A stretch of 54,615 bases of DNA, taken from contig CBCXTV010000007.1 of assembly GCA_965178125.1 (NCBI GenBank), positions 1 through 54,615 of the forward strand, read 5' to 3'. Below the pieces are notes generated by a model. The model was not told where the DNA came from. It did not search any database and saw only the letters and a program-made list of their open reading frames with translations. The position numbers and the translations under genes were made by a program. Position 1 is the stretch's first letter; each line of letters starts with the position of its first letter. Positions 28,872-41,017 of this stretch are shown in pieces. The DNA is from Bilabrum cf. latius. Taxonomy: Eukaryota > Bigyra: Bicosoecida > Bigyra > Bicosoecida.

Positions 28872-29524
28872 GGCACGGGCCGGACTGGCGAAGAAGGAAA
28901 CGCGACACGACAGGATGCGAGGTTGGGCCTCCGAAACAGGCAATCTGCCAGCCAAAACGACTGTGCCGTCATGGTCCATTCGAGTGTAAGGCGTAATCGC
29001 ATATCACTCAATACCCTTGCAATCACCCTGCATCAACGCATCACGCCTACAATTTTCGTACTGGTTGCGGTCCGATGATGCCCGACACGCAAACGCTGCG
29101 TGCCACAGAGCAATGGATCAATCGCTTGCAGATTCGTCTTCAGCCGACAGCGATGTGAGGGCGAAACTACCCATGCGAAGCCTCATGTAAAACACAAGCT
29201 TTCTACAATGTGATCCGTCATACATACAGGCTCGAACACGCGCCAGTACGCTCCTCCATGGAATCGATGAATAGCGCACTCTCGTCCGCAGTCTTCGCCC
29301 GGCGGACGATCGGCATGCGGATGCATTTGCACATTTATAATGCACAGAGATCCCTGCGCTGATTCTTTGGGAACTGAGATTGAATGTCATAGCAACTATG
29401 AACGCTAAACTGGCAACTTTCCTAATCTCGAAATGACGACGGCGACAGGCTCATTTCGTCATTTCAGCATTGCGCGGATAACAATGGCAGAAATCTCATG
29501 GCGCAAAGATATCGAATGGGACCA

Positions 29525-29868
29525 CGGGCGGGCGGACTGGCACGCGAACAGGCAGGCGGCAGGACGTGCAGGCGGGCAAATGGGCGGGCGTACGGGCGGG
29601 CGAGCGGACGAACGGGCGGGCGGGCGGACGGACGGCCGGGCGGGCGGATGCGCGGGCGGGCACGCTGGCGCGCACACGAGCGAGCGGACGGGTGCGCGGG
29701 CGGGCGAACGGACGGGCGGGCGGACGGGCGGGCGGGCGAAGGCGGACGGGCGAACGGACGGGCGCGCGGGCAGGGACGGGCGGACGCGCGCCGGCGGCCG
29801 CGCGGGCGCGGCGAACGCGCAAACGAGCGCGGGCGGCCGAGCGGGCGCGGACGGGCGGGCGCGAGCGA
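29525..29868. repeat. GGGC-type array 1, copy 3
   Basis: Same array as 165-508; shares with copy 4 the change CGCAAAGATATCG just upstream. Confidence 0.88.
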
Positions 29869-30240
29869 GTGGGGCGAGAACCCCATGACGAACCCACAGC
29901 ACGCAATTTCAAACGTCGACCGCACGCCTCGCAAGCAAGCTGTTACGACTGTCACCGCGAAGACGGACCTATACACACAGTAAAACAACCACAACCGAGA
30001 TCCATCCCTGCATTCCCTGTACATCCGCAGAGACGAACACACTATCGAGACGGAACGTGCCACACGCACAGGACAGCGGGATGGGTAGCAGACTCCTGAT
30101 CCCGTTCTGCCCGACCCGTAGGGCAGTGGGATGAGTAAGGACTCGGGTTCCCATTCAGCCCTGCATGTGGATGGAGCGACAACATATTGCTGAAGACATG
30201 ACTGCAATGTTGTTCATTGCATGCGAAAGGCATATTGTCG

Positions 30241-31904
30241 TCACTCCATCCACAACGGGTCTTTTACCCACACGTATGTCTGGTTGCCAAGAATCCACGC
30301 GCGGTCCTCGGCGGACAACGCTTGGAGAGCCGTGTCCCAATGATTCGATGTGCACACCATGCGTGTTCGATGAGTGAAAATTTCATACTGGTAGCAGTTC
30401 GTGGACGAACTTGCAAGCTGTACGCGGGCCGTCGACGCCTGAAAAAGCTTCCGCTCCGCCACAACGACCGCGGGACTGACCTCGTCGAACAAGATCAATC
30501 CGTCCCGTTCCCAGTCAAAATCTTTTAGTGACGGCAACGTCTGGCCCGAACAATTCACTTCGAACACACGCATGCCTTCGGGCTGTAACGTCCGCGCGAA
30601 GGACGTTTTTCCGGTGCACGTTGGACCGTCCAACACTAGGAAGCGGTAACGCTGCATCAAAACGCCGTACTGACGGAGCCAACCTTCGACGTCCGGCAGA
30701 CTTCTCCACGTGCGACGTTGCAACGCGAAGTGCGCATCAACCGCGCGGCGGTACGCTTCCACGCGCTCGCGCGCGCGCGCCCGGTCCATGAGACCAAGGT
30801 CGGATAGATACCGAGTCGCACCTATGCCCACGCGCTCAAGAAGCGAACGCGCCGACTCCGTCGACAACTTTTCGCTCTGGGCCAGCTGCATGACCCACAG
30901 CGCGTGCACGGGGTAATCGCGGAACGGCTGCCGGTCGGAATCAGTCCACAGATGACCGACTTTCTCGACACAGCAGTAAAAGTATGGAAGCCACTCGCCG
31001 ACACCGTTGCGCGACCGGCCCTCGAAACGTTCGGGAGGTCGCACGTGCGGGGAAACGCCACGAAACGACGTTGCCCCGTGACTGACCACGCGAAGGAAAC
31101 CGGGCACCGCACCTCGGAGAAAGCACACGTGAAAATGCACTTGAGCGCTCCGCTCTCGGTGAAAGGTCTGCGGACATATCTCCGCACAGATGGCCCGGTG
31201 CGTTGCTCCGATGAACTCCCCAAGCGCGTGCGCATAGAACACAAACTCGTGCCAGAGACGCACAACGTCGGCACGACGCATAAGCAAAAGCGCAGCGTCG
31301 TCAACGCACGCGCACGCACGCACCTCCGCATCCGCAAAAAGCCATTCTGCGGAAATGAAGGTCAGAAAAGTCCTACGACGCGCGCCACATGACTCCTTGT
31401 GAGGCATCAGGAGATCGGCGACTGGATCGCGGTCTATGTTGGCCGCCGTCAGGTACAACTGCGACACGGCCTTCTTCGCTTCCAAAGACAATGCAGCGAA
31501 CTTGACACGAAATTCACGGAAAGACTTCGCACTCGTCAGGGACGGCCCCTGCACCGCCACAGGCATCTCCAAACCTCTCTGGACGGCTCGCCATAGAAAC
31601 AGACGTGTCCGACCGCTCAAAAAGTCCCGACGCAATGCCTGATGGTCCGGTCCTGCATGCTCTGCACCGTCGGAATATCGCCCAAGGACGCCGCTAAAAC
31701 CTTCCACTGGGCAAAAGGCTCCTGAGCGGAACTATCAGTTGAGACCGCAGCTCCAGAAGAAGAAGACGACGTGGACGGAGTTTGCGCGACGTCGATATAT
31801 GACGACGCCAGAACACCCTTCGCAGACATACGCCGGCGCTTCAACTTGGGCGACGACGCGACAGCCACGTCATCCGACGACGGCGCGGATGACGATACAT
31901 TCAT
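30241..31904 (-). CDS. Rep-like HUH endonuclease / SF3 helicase, best copy
   Basis: The main frame, 30241-31707, gives 488 aa. HUH part: FLTF (114-117, motif I type), VHFHVCF with H191-x-H193 (motif II), and YFYCCVEK (242-249), where the Tyr-Lys spacing is wider than the canonical YxxK of motif III. SF3 helicase part: Walker A GPTCTGKT (361-368), Walker B LILFDE (404-409), motif C CTSNHW with the sensor Asn455. This two-domain order is that of CRESS-DNA replication initiators, which nick a hairpin origin and unwind DNA; related proteins are, as I recall, integrated in many dinoflagellate genomes. The N-terminal tail, from the ATG at 31904 with SSS-rich sequence and KLKRRR, is in another frame; the join near 31630 differs in every copy, so it is either indel-broken or spliced. 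Likely nuclear. Confidence 0.8.
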
Positions 31905-32133
31905 CGTCACAGGGACAAGGGAAACACAATGAATGCGAGGGACACACGACACTAGGCCAAACAGCATGGGATTCCGACACCGTGCACAAGAACACGAGCA
32001 ACAACGCATCTGACCATGCCACACCATTCTACTTCTGCCGGGACCGTCGCAGTCCGTCACACGACCCTGCTCGGATGCCCCTGACAGCCGCCGCAAACGC
32101 CTCTGTGGGAACTAGGATACCCGCCACAAGACC

Positions 32134-32235
32134 CGGGCACGCGTGCCCGAGGGGACCCTTCGGTCCCGCAAGAGAGACGGGGTCCCACCATGTCCTGACG
32201 TTTCATGAACGCCGCAAGACCCGGGCCCGGTCTTC
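32134..32235. repeat. Palindrome cluster, copy 3
   Basis: As 2766-2867, but the 20-bp palindrome lacks one G and is no longer perfect. Confidence 0.65.
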
Positions 32236-33103
32236 TGTCCCACATGACACCTTCCACCATCATTGACGTCCCACCTATCTGCCCCCTCCCACCATGACAT
32301 CCCAATCATCCACCAATTACCCGCGTTAACCCGCCACACACACCACCTGGGGTTGCATCCTTATCCCAACACGTACCCACCCTTCTCTCTAAGAGTGCTT
32401 CTTTTCCCGAATGCCTTTGTCTCTCATGGTCAAAATCCGTGTGCAGCATACAACACATATGACTCCCCCTCGAACTCGTGGGACACCACGTTCCTGAACA
32501 CAACTCCTCCACCAACACATGCATAACACTGCCGCCTAGTTTGCGCGGGAACCCTTGCAATGAGGTGAAGTCGACGCAGGCGAAATCCAGAAAGGCCTTG
32601 TGGCGACCCCTCTTTTCGCGTCTTTTTGGCCCCCAAAGGTGGTGCCACGACCCCCTTTTTTTACTCGGCAAAAAGCGGTGTCACCATTCTCGGCCCTTAA
32701 AAATATTAATATGGCGGCGGCACCGCTTTGGGGACACCATGGTTTTTTTCGAGCAAAATGGCCTGTTTTCCTTGTAAACCCCCAAAAAACACAGGAAGGC
32801 GGTGACACCGCATTTTTTTCGAGTGAAATGGCCTTCCCTTTGAGAACTGATTTTCGAAAAAAAAACTCCCTCTTTGATGGTTTCTGTGCTTTTATTCTTG
32901 GTCAATCGTGGTGTTTAAACTGTATGTTGAGAACTTGTTGCCGTATTTCGAGTTCACTTTGGGCATTGAAGACTGACATTTTGTATTTTTCCGCTTCTAT
33001 GTTGGTTCTTTTTTCTGCGTCAGTTCGTGTGCGGTGTGTTTCGACTGATGGGAATGTGCGTGCTTCCTGCTGACAATACGGGTGCTCTCCGAGCGGCGCC
33101 CGT

Positions 33104-33598
33104 TCAACCCTTCTTGGCTTTTGCCTTCGCTGTACGGGGCCCTTTGACAGCCGTCGCGGAGACTGCGTCTCCGGAGGAACCGGGTCGCGCCTGCGGAGGA
33201 TTCTGTCGCATCTGCAGCACTGCGACGAGATCCTCGTCGTTCAACTGACGCGCCTTGCGCTTCAGTCTCGCCTTTCTTCTCTCTGCGTTTTTGAGGTTCT
33301 TCGCGACCTCCTTCTTCAGGTCGCGCGCTCTGTTTTTCTCCGCTCTCATGCGGTCGATGTACTCGAGCAAAGTCTCAGCGCTCTCTACCATTGCCGGAGG
33401 CTTTGGTCGGTCCGATGCCTCCGATTTTGCCGGCGCTGCTTCTACCTCTTGCGCTTCTGCTGTGACCATTACAGCTTCTTCGCCTTTGTCGATGACGGCA
33501 TCGACGGACGTGGTCCCAGGCGCACCCCCCGGGGATCGCGGTGGCGAGACGGTTCCGTGATCGCTGTCGGCGTCGCTGGTGGCGTCCTGGGTCGCCAT
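33104..33598 (-). CDS. Basic coiled-coil protein, copy 3 (164 aa)
   Basis: Near the C-terminus, an extra G and an extra TT, six bases apart, together add one codon (VKGPRTAK for VRARTAK). The frame is preserved, which supports translation. Confidence 0.72.
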   Translation of the reverse strand: MATQDATSDADSDHGTVSPPRSPGGAPGTTSVDAVIDKGEEAVMVTAEAQEVEAAPAKSEASDRPKPPAMVESAETLLEYIDRMRAEKNRARDLKKEVAKNLKNAERRKARLKRKARQLNDEDLVAVLQMRQNPPQARPGSSGDAVSATAVKGPRTAKAKAKKG

Positions 33599-35382
33599 GG
33601 CGCCGGTGTGCTGGGCTTTGGGACTAACTCGGCTGACGCTGTCGCGGCCGCCGCGCGTCGGGTGGCAATAGGGGAACGCTCAGCCCGACGTCGGTATGTC
33701 ATGCGATGCGCGCGTGGAATGTTATGCATTCGCGGGCCATGCAGCAGAGTTGCGAAAACAGCATCGATGTCGACAATGCTACGATCCGGGAAGACACTTT
33801 GTAAATCATGGAACGATGGCCACTCATGCACATCCTCGGGCACTGTTTGCCACTGCAGTAAGCTGAGAACGCGTTTTGACACACCTACTTGCGAGCCGTC
33901 AAGCCCATTGCTGTGGAATGCTTGATCCCACGTGCGTCGCCGTATGACACGTTCGAATGCCGTCAGCACGGCGTGGAAAAGCGCATGTGGCCATCGCTCG
34001 CGCGGCAGCGCGCGCGCGATGCGGAGCTGATATTCATGTTCTATGGCGCGCTTGTAAATTGCGAAGACGTGCGTGTCGCAAGGCTGGAGCGCCCACGTCA
34101 TTTTCGCGGGGATTAAATGGTAGTGGAAATTGAGTCGAGATGCCGTATGCCACACGGCGCGACCCAGGTGAGCTCGATACGTGTCCGCGCTAACAGTAAA
34201 ATGATGCGTGTCTCGGAATGCATGGACGGCATCCGCGAGCACGCGCAGCGCGCGACACATTAATTTGGTGGTCATCCACCCCTTTGCGCCTCGCAAGAGA
34301 AGCACATTCGGAGGGAGCGCGAGGCGGAGCGCGTCAAATTGCTCGCGACTCACAATGCGGTCTGAGAAGAGGAATATGGTCGGCAAGTGCGGTTGGATGT
34401 CGCTGTTGTTGGCGATGCAGACGATTTGTGTGATCATGCTCCGCATCTCACGTTTCGGGGTCGGTTGACGCAAGCCTCCCGCTGCGCGAACTCGGCGTCG
34501 GGCCTCTTCCACAAGAAAACCTGCCTGTGAAACTGCCGTCAGCCGGATGCTCGTTTCGTCCATGTTCACGTGGACCGGGCACTTGTCCGGCGGCGCGAAG
34601 GCCCGCAAGAAGTTGCACCATTTCCACACCGCACGTGCCTCGAAATTCGTTTGGGTCGGCTTTTTGCTCAAATTTGGGGGGCGTTTTCCGGGTCCAGAGT
34701 GTATTTGTTCTATATGTGAGGACCCCGAAACCAGGGCCGCTATATGGCCCCGTTTTGGGTTTCCTTCGTGAAACGTCGGACGTGTTTTTGCCACTGTCCG
34801 GTGGCCTTTAGGCGTCGTCGATCCACACATTCTGCATCGAGTCGAGGCACGGCTCCGAGCGACACCTGCCAGCGTCGCCGCCAGCGTCGGCACCACTGTC
34901 GGATGCTTTGTCTTCTTCTAGATGCCTCGGGTCCTGCTCCTGCGGATCGGTACCCGTGAGCCTGCGTAATCTCGAGGAAAACGTTTCGTCGTCGGCGCGA
35001 GTGTATTGGCGAAGTTCTGCTCGTGAACCCACCTGTGCAGATTATGTTCTCGCAAGAACCGCGATGTCATCGTGGCAGCTTGTAGACGCTCTGGCGTCCA
35101 TGGACGTTGTTGCTCTCGGAGCACACCGTCTTCCGTAAGAGTAGCGTGCCATGCACGAAGATTTGCGATCGCGTCGTCAAGAGTCGGAACCGGTGCATTC
35201 CGCCACTTCTGACGCAGATAAGCTTCTGCGGTGACGACGTCGACGATGACCGCCAAAAAGCGGGCGTGCCCCTCCAGTTGTGCTATGCGAGCTGTTTGCC
35301 GCCGGTGTTGCTCTCTGGCACGACGAACTGCTTGCTGAAGCGTCCGCATCGCGTTCGCGAGCGACGCGATTGTCGCTTCCAT
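33469..35382 (-). pseudogene. DDE-superfamily transposase, copy 3, exon 1 frameshifted
   Basis: Exon 2 (34638-33469) is unchanged and keeps the full DDE triad. Exon 1 has one extra T near 34985 (ACGTTTCGTCG for ACGTTCGTCG), which would truncate the protein after about 154 residues. Confidence 0.7.
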
Positions 35383-35810
35383 GGCCCGAGTATGGTGGTA
35401 CGATTCGATCGTACACAGCGAAGGAGGATGTGTCTCGAGCCGAGAGCAATGCGGGGCGAGCCACTGATGGGAAGTTTCATGTCAAGGCCCATTTCCGACA
35501 GTGCGCTCGATCCTGAGCCCCCTTTCGAACATGCGCCCGTGCATTGGTGCATGGTATCGGTGTGTCGCGTGCACTTTTGTGCTGTCGTTGCTCGGCCGGT
35601 CGTTCGTGTGCAAATGTCCGCGCGCCCCTGCCGTGCGCGGTAGACTTGCGGGTGATTTCACTTTCCCGGAATTGATTGCCGGAGCGATTATGCCTGATCG
35701 ATTCTGCGAGCATGCTGAGATGGAAATGAAGACGGCGACGGGCTCGTTTCATCATTTCGATATGGTGGAGATGGGCACAGCGAAACTGTCGTTTCGCCAA
35801 CGTCACCAGT

Positions 35811-36172
35811 GGGCGGGCGGGCGGGCAAGCGGGTGGGCTGGCGGGCGGTCGGGCGTGCGGGCGGGCGGGCGTGCGGGCGGGCGGGCGGGCGGGCGGGTGG
35901 GCGGGCGGGCGGGCGGGCGGGCGCGCGGGCGGGCGGGCGGGCGGGCGGGCGGGCGGGCGCTCGGGTGGGCGGGCGGGCGCCCGGACGGGCGGGCGGTCGC
36001 CTGCGCGGGCGGGCGGGCGGACGAGCGGGCGGACGGGCGGGCGGGCGGGCGGGCGCGGGCGGGCGGGCGGGCGGGCCCTTGCGGGTGGGCGGTCGGACGC
36101 TGGTGGGCGGGCGGGCCGGCGTGCGCGGGCGCGCGGGCGCTGGCGGGCGGGCGGGCGGGTCCGGGCGGGCGA
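35811..36172. repeat. GGGC-type array 2, copy 3
   Basis: Same array as 6435-6793, four bases longer. Confidence 0.88.
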
Positions 36173-36661
36173 GCACGTTTACCGCCAAACATAAGGAACC
36201 CTTGATTGCGCAACGGAGATACTGACGACATGAGACCACTTCATACGCGGGACGGCTGAAGGCTCGTTTCCCGGCTGAAGATGGAGCCGTGATGGTTTCT
36301 TCCTCGGCTGACAATCTCGAAAGCATGTGCATTGACTTACAAGCCTTGGCATCCCAGATCGTGTCACACCTTACACACGACCCACACGGTTCCGGATGCG
36401 CCCTGGGGTGGTCGGGGCTGCGGGACGGGAGACCGGTGGGAGGGAGTGAGAAGTATGTGGATGGGGGGGGGTGGCTTGGTCGTGCGCGTGGGTGTGTCGG
36501 GGCGGGTGGGTGGGGATGAACGTGGTGGGACGAGGAAAGGGTTAGGACGGATGGTCGGGCGTGTGGTTGCCTGTGGATGATGTCGGAGCGCGTCACATGC
36601 GCTCGATCCAAGTCGGTTTCGCGCGCCTGAGTTGCGTAGCCGTGCTGGCGACGCACCGTCC

Positions 36662-37162
36662 GGTGAGAGCTTGTTCCGTCCTCGCGCCTTGTTGCCGTCG
36701 ACGGCTGCCTCGGCGGCAAAGGTGCCGGCCGGCGACTCCAGTGCGCGTGCAACCCGTTCGCGTTCCGCAGTCGTGGTCCAATGCCGTCACTCGCAGCGTA
36801 TCGGAGCGCGACCTCAATATGCTAGCGTGCTTGTCGCGAGCTCGCACACACACATTCGCTGGCCGTCGCATGGTTTGCGCAGCATGGTCGGCTGTTACGC
36901 AAATCGGTTCTTTGTGCGGTCTTCGTCGCACTGACATGACAACGAATGCACCCTGACTACTTGCGGTTCTCGACATAACCCGACAGTATTCATGCTGCGA
37001 CCGGAACATGCGAGACCTAAAAATAACCGACAAGCCGGATGATTGTGGAGCGCCGGGTTCGGTTCTCGTGCGGTCGCTTATCCTATAGTGGTATGGAAGA
37101 TTTGAGCGTTTTGCATCACCGGGCTTTTCCCGTGCCTGGTGCAAATCGGCTGCTCGAAACGA
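36662..37162 (-). pseudogene. 3'-end duplicate fragment, copy 3
   Basis: Equivalent to 7280-7780 with isolated substitutions. Confidence 0.6.
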
Positions 37163-37456
37163 CTCTGGGCTGGCGGTGGGGAGGCCGGGATAGTGGCGGG
37201 ATGATGCTGGTGGGGGGGGGTGTCGATGGAGTGTGCGTGGGGTCAGTCGGGGCGGGAGGCGGGGCTGGTGATGGTAAGGGGGGGAGATGGTGGAGCGGAC
37301 AAATCGCGCGGATGGTCACCTGCACAAAATGTCGGAACGCATGAGATGTGACTGGTCCATTACGCGTTCGCATTCCCATGTTATCTAGGTCTGCTGATTG
37401 CGCAGCATCATGCGGGACAAGAGTCTCTCTGAAGGCCTCGCCGTCGTCGACGGCTG

Positions 37457-40104
37457 TCACTGCGGCAGCGGCACCGGCTGCCGGCTCCAGCGCGCGTACG
37501 CCACGTTCGCGTCCAGCGGCTGCCGCTGGATGCTGTTCCGCGCGGCGTACACGAAGTCAGCCTTTGTATGCTAGCGTGCTACCCGGCAACCCTCACACGT
37601 GCGCACGCGTTCGCATCGTGCGGACACGGTTGGCCGCAAGATAGTCCGGCCTTCGTCGAGCCACTGTTGCTTCGACATGAAAACGATGCCATTTTGGAGT
37701 GTGGCGCGGACTGGCGTGACGTCATTGTCGAATGCTATCATCGCAACACTCATGTGCCGAAATTGTTTTGATAGGTTCCTGAATTGTGGAGTCCCCTGTT
37801 TCGCCTCCGTCGGGTTGCGCACCCAGTAGCGGTACCCGAAGCTCTGGCCGATCTGTCTCAAACGGCGCTGCTCGCGCTTGGTGCGCGGCGCCCCTGACGA
37901 GTCGGCACCGGCGGTTTCGACGGTGGGATCGGCGGCAGAAGGCTCGTTCCGACCCGACCGTCCGCCGCCTTTTCCCTTGCGGCCGCGGCCTTTCGTCGTG
38001 GACGACTGCGCCTCGCCTGTGATGTGATGGACGCCCGCCCTCCCCCCGTTTTTTTTCAGCGCTATAGCACGGACGTTTCAACTCCTTAGCCCCAAAAGAA
38101 AAAGGAAAATCGGCCACCTTCGTCGCGCGTCGGCGGCCGCAGCGCCCGCGGATCGGCGAACCAAGCGTCCGCGTCCGCTGGGCCTACGGCCCACGCTGGC
38201 ATGGGCTCCGGGAACGCCCAATGGCTGAGCCATCGGTGCGCGGCCGGCGTAGGCGCGTCGGCCAGCGTCGCGAGACGTTGGCACTTGCCCTTCTTCTCGA
38301 AGCTCGCGAGGAACTTCTGCCGTCCGCGGGGGTCTTGACTGCGGCGCGTTCCTGGGCACACCCAACGTTCTGTCCACGCGGACGGGCGCACCCAACCTGG
38401 TCCATGTGCAGTGTCGCAATGGGACACATGCTCCACGCAGGCGCCGATTCCGGGCACGACGTAGCACGCTCGGGCCGCTCGGCCCTTGGTTCCAAGGAAC
38501 CATTTCAAGTCCAGGTCCCAGTGCCCTCGGGTTCCCCCGAGTTCATCGGGTTTCTTCATGGACTCCATCATCGTCGTCGCGCCGCTCTTCGTCACCATGA
38601 TGAACTGCGATCCGAAGCCAAACTGTGCCTCATCGCGCACGTTCTGTCCCGGCTGGCCGCACGCCCACCCGCTCCAAACGATATCACCGCAGCTCGCACG
38701 ATGCGCTTGCGTTGCTATGGCGCACACATCTTCTAGAACTTGTGGGCACGCGATGTGGCGTTCCGTCGGCCGCAACTGGATCGCGACGAAGTGGCCCGCC
38801 TGCGATATGGGTGCGACAACTTCGAGAAATGGAAAGAAGATGCGTACTCATGCACGTGCACGTCGCGTCAGTTCGTCGGCGACTGTGCGATCATCACAGG
38901 TGGCGAAAGGCTCATGCCTGTCTTTTCTTCACGCTATCATGCCTACTGACCCTTCCCCCTTCAAAAAATACGTGCTCATCCGCCTGTTTCAGCCGTCGGT
39001 CCGGCTGCGGTTGCTGAGCCACCGCAGGGGGCTGGAGGCTCCTGCCTGCGTCGCGCATCGCTTGCAGCTCCAGCGCCACGCTTACCGCGTGGTCTCGGCG
39101 CCGGCGCCGCGTCCGGCTCGAAGCGAAAATCCTCTTCGAAGCACAAAAAGAGGACGTCATCGGCCAGCGCTCGTCGAGCGCCAGCGGGATGAAGTAGTCC
39201 TGAGCATACGACATGGGGTCACTGGCATGTACTATTGCGCGTATACGCCACCGCTGGCACGACTGTTGTCGGCGACAATGGCACATCACGTCAAATGCTG
39301 ATACCAAACACGATCCACACTGTGATGACTCCATGCTTTCCTAATGCGTGCTACCATCCTCCCACCAGCTTCGCACTGTCGTCGACCGATCGCATCCTGG
39401 TTGCAACGCGGTCGTCCGCGCGATGCAAACCAGTGGTTGCAGCGGCAGTAGCTTCTCCGCCAGGTATGTCCCGGCGTCGTTTGGGTCGGCGCCGAAGTGC
39501 GTCACAATCAGCGCCTGGAATAAGAAATGGTCCGATTGCTCAAAAAGCCAATGAGACATGTGACGAGCTTATGCACGGGACGGCGGTAGGCTCGTTTCCC
39601 GGCATGTAACGGGGCGGCAAGGGCTCGTTCCCCGGTTCACAATTGCGAAAGTTCGTGCATTGACCGACATGTCCTGTCCCGTGAAATCACGCCACACATC
39701 ACAGCTCCTCGAAATGGCGTAAGACCCAATGCTCGGCACAAAAGAATGCGTGTCATGTTACGACTGCTTCATGGGAGCACCACGACTGGCCGACCGTTCA
39801 CCATGTGGACGAACCTCTGCGGCTCGAAGTCCGCATAGGTACTTCTGTTGCGCGTGAGATGACCGATCTCATCACGCGCTGACAATCCGGCATCGACAAG
39901 AGTGTCATCGAAATCGATGACGAGACTATCGCTCGCGCTGGCTCTGCTTCCTGCGGCGCGACTTCCGGCCGGTGTCGGCGCTCCGCGACGCGCCTGCAGC
40001 GTGGCCTCCCCGCTGCGCTGGAGCTCCGTCGCGTGCGCTGCGTGGACCGGCAGCCATGTGCCGCCGATGCCTTCGTCGGGCTGACGCTTCTTCCTCTTCG
40101 GCAT
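37457..40104 (-). CDS. Six-exon dinoflagellate-type protein, copy 3
   Basis: Exons at 40104-~39772, 39514-~39355, ~39231-~38972, 38799-38118, 38016-37628, 37561-37457. In exon 3 a one-base insertion (GCTTACCGCGTGG, near 39083) and a one-base loss (near 39163) shift a short internal part, so the EED block is in frame only between them in part of the reading; the other exons match copy 1. Confidence 0.55.
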
Positions 40105-40521
40105 CGGTGTGCGAAGACGCGCGTGGGCCCGGACGGAATCCATCCCAGTAAAGAAATGACGCGATAAGCGCGGGCGGACATGGATTCCGCAGCGTTCACA
40201 TACGTCAGCACATGTTATGTCACGACATGAATATGTGCAATCTGCATCTTCCGCATACACCAGCATTTCCGACATGTTTCATGCTGTGAAACAAAACCAA
40301 TCGCCAAATACCCGCAACAAATGAAAATTGGAAATTTCAACGCTCATATGCATAAAATGACAATGTGCATCATCCTCGAGTTGAACAGCCGCCCGCTGCA
40401 GGAGTCGTGAAGGCGCCGACGGCATCCACGCCATCGCAGGCGCCCGCGCGCCGGACCCCTCTGGACATGACGCCGAACCACGGCGAAAGGCTCGTTTAGT
40501 TCGACGCGATCACTCACCGCA

Positions 40522-41017
40522 TCAGCCGCCGCGGCGCTGCCACACAGGCGCCGGGGGTGAGCGCGATCGACCGCTGGTCGAGTCCGCGCTGCGGCGCGCC
40601 GCGCGCCGCGCCTCGCCAGCGCGGCGCTCGTCGTTCCACAACTCGCCGCTCGGGGGGACGGTGCCATCTCCGGCACGTCCAGCCACGAAGGGAAGAAACT
40701 CCGCGCCGTTGATGCGCGCATGCAACGTGAGCACACCCGGCGGGCGCTCGACGTTAACGCGCCACGTTGTCCGCACCACCAGTCTGGTGCTTCCGTCGTC
40801 CTGCCGCTCACCGAGACAAGTCACGGAATCGACAGTAAGGGGCACCACTCTGGGTGCCGACTTGCCGCTGCAATAGGGCTGTGACCCAACGCGCCGTGGG
40901 TATCGCTCGCCATGTGGGCGACAACGCATGCGCACAAACGGGATTTTCCTGAAAGCCATGTATGAGCGCGCACGTAAAAACGCGTGAATGCGCGGAACCG
41001 AATTTCTACACGCTCGC
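40522..41017 (-). pseudogene. Orphan beta-rich exon, copy 3, frameshifted
   Basis: Two single-base insertions (GTAAGGGGCACC and CGCGCCGTGGG) make it 496 bp and shift the middle part. Confidence 0.5.

Larger units (their letters stand above)
14679..29360. repeat. Tandem repeat unit, copy 2
   Basis: Second copy, 14,682 bp. It matches copy 1 at a near-constant offset of 14,678-14,694. Its last third carries variants shared with copy 3 (for example GCATCAGCATCC at 26328 against GCATCAAGCATCC in copy 1), while its first 150 bp match copy 1 (CGCAAATATATCG against CGCAAAGATATCG in copies 3 and 4). This patchwork suggests exchange between copies. Its Rep-like gene has several single-base indels between 15390 and 16980. 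Confidence 0.97.
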
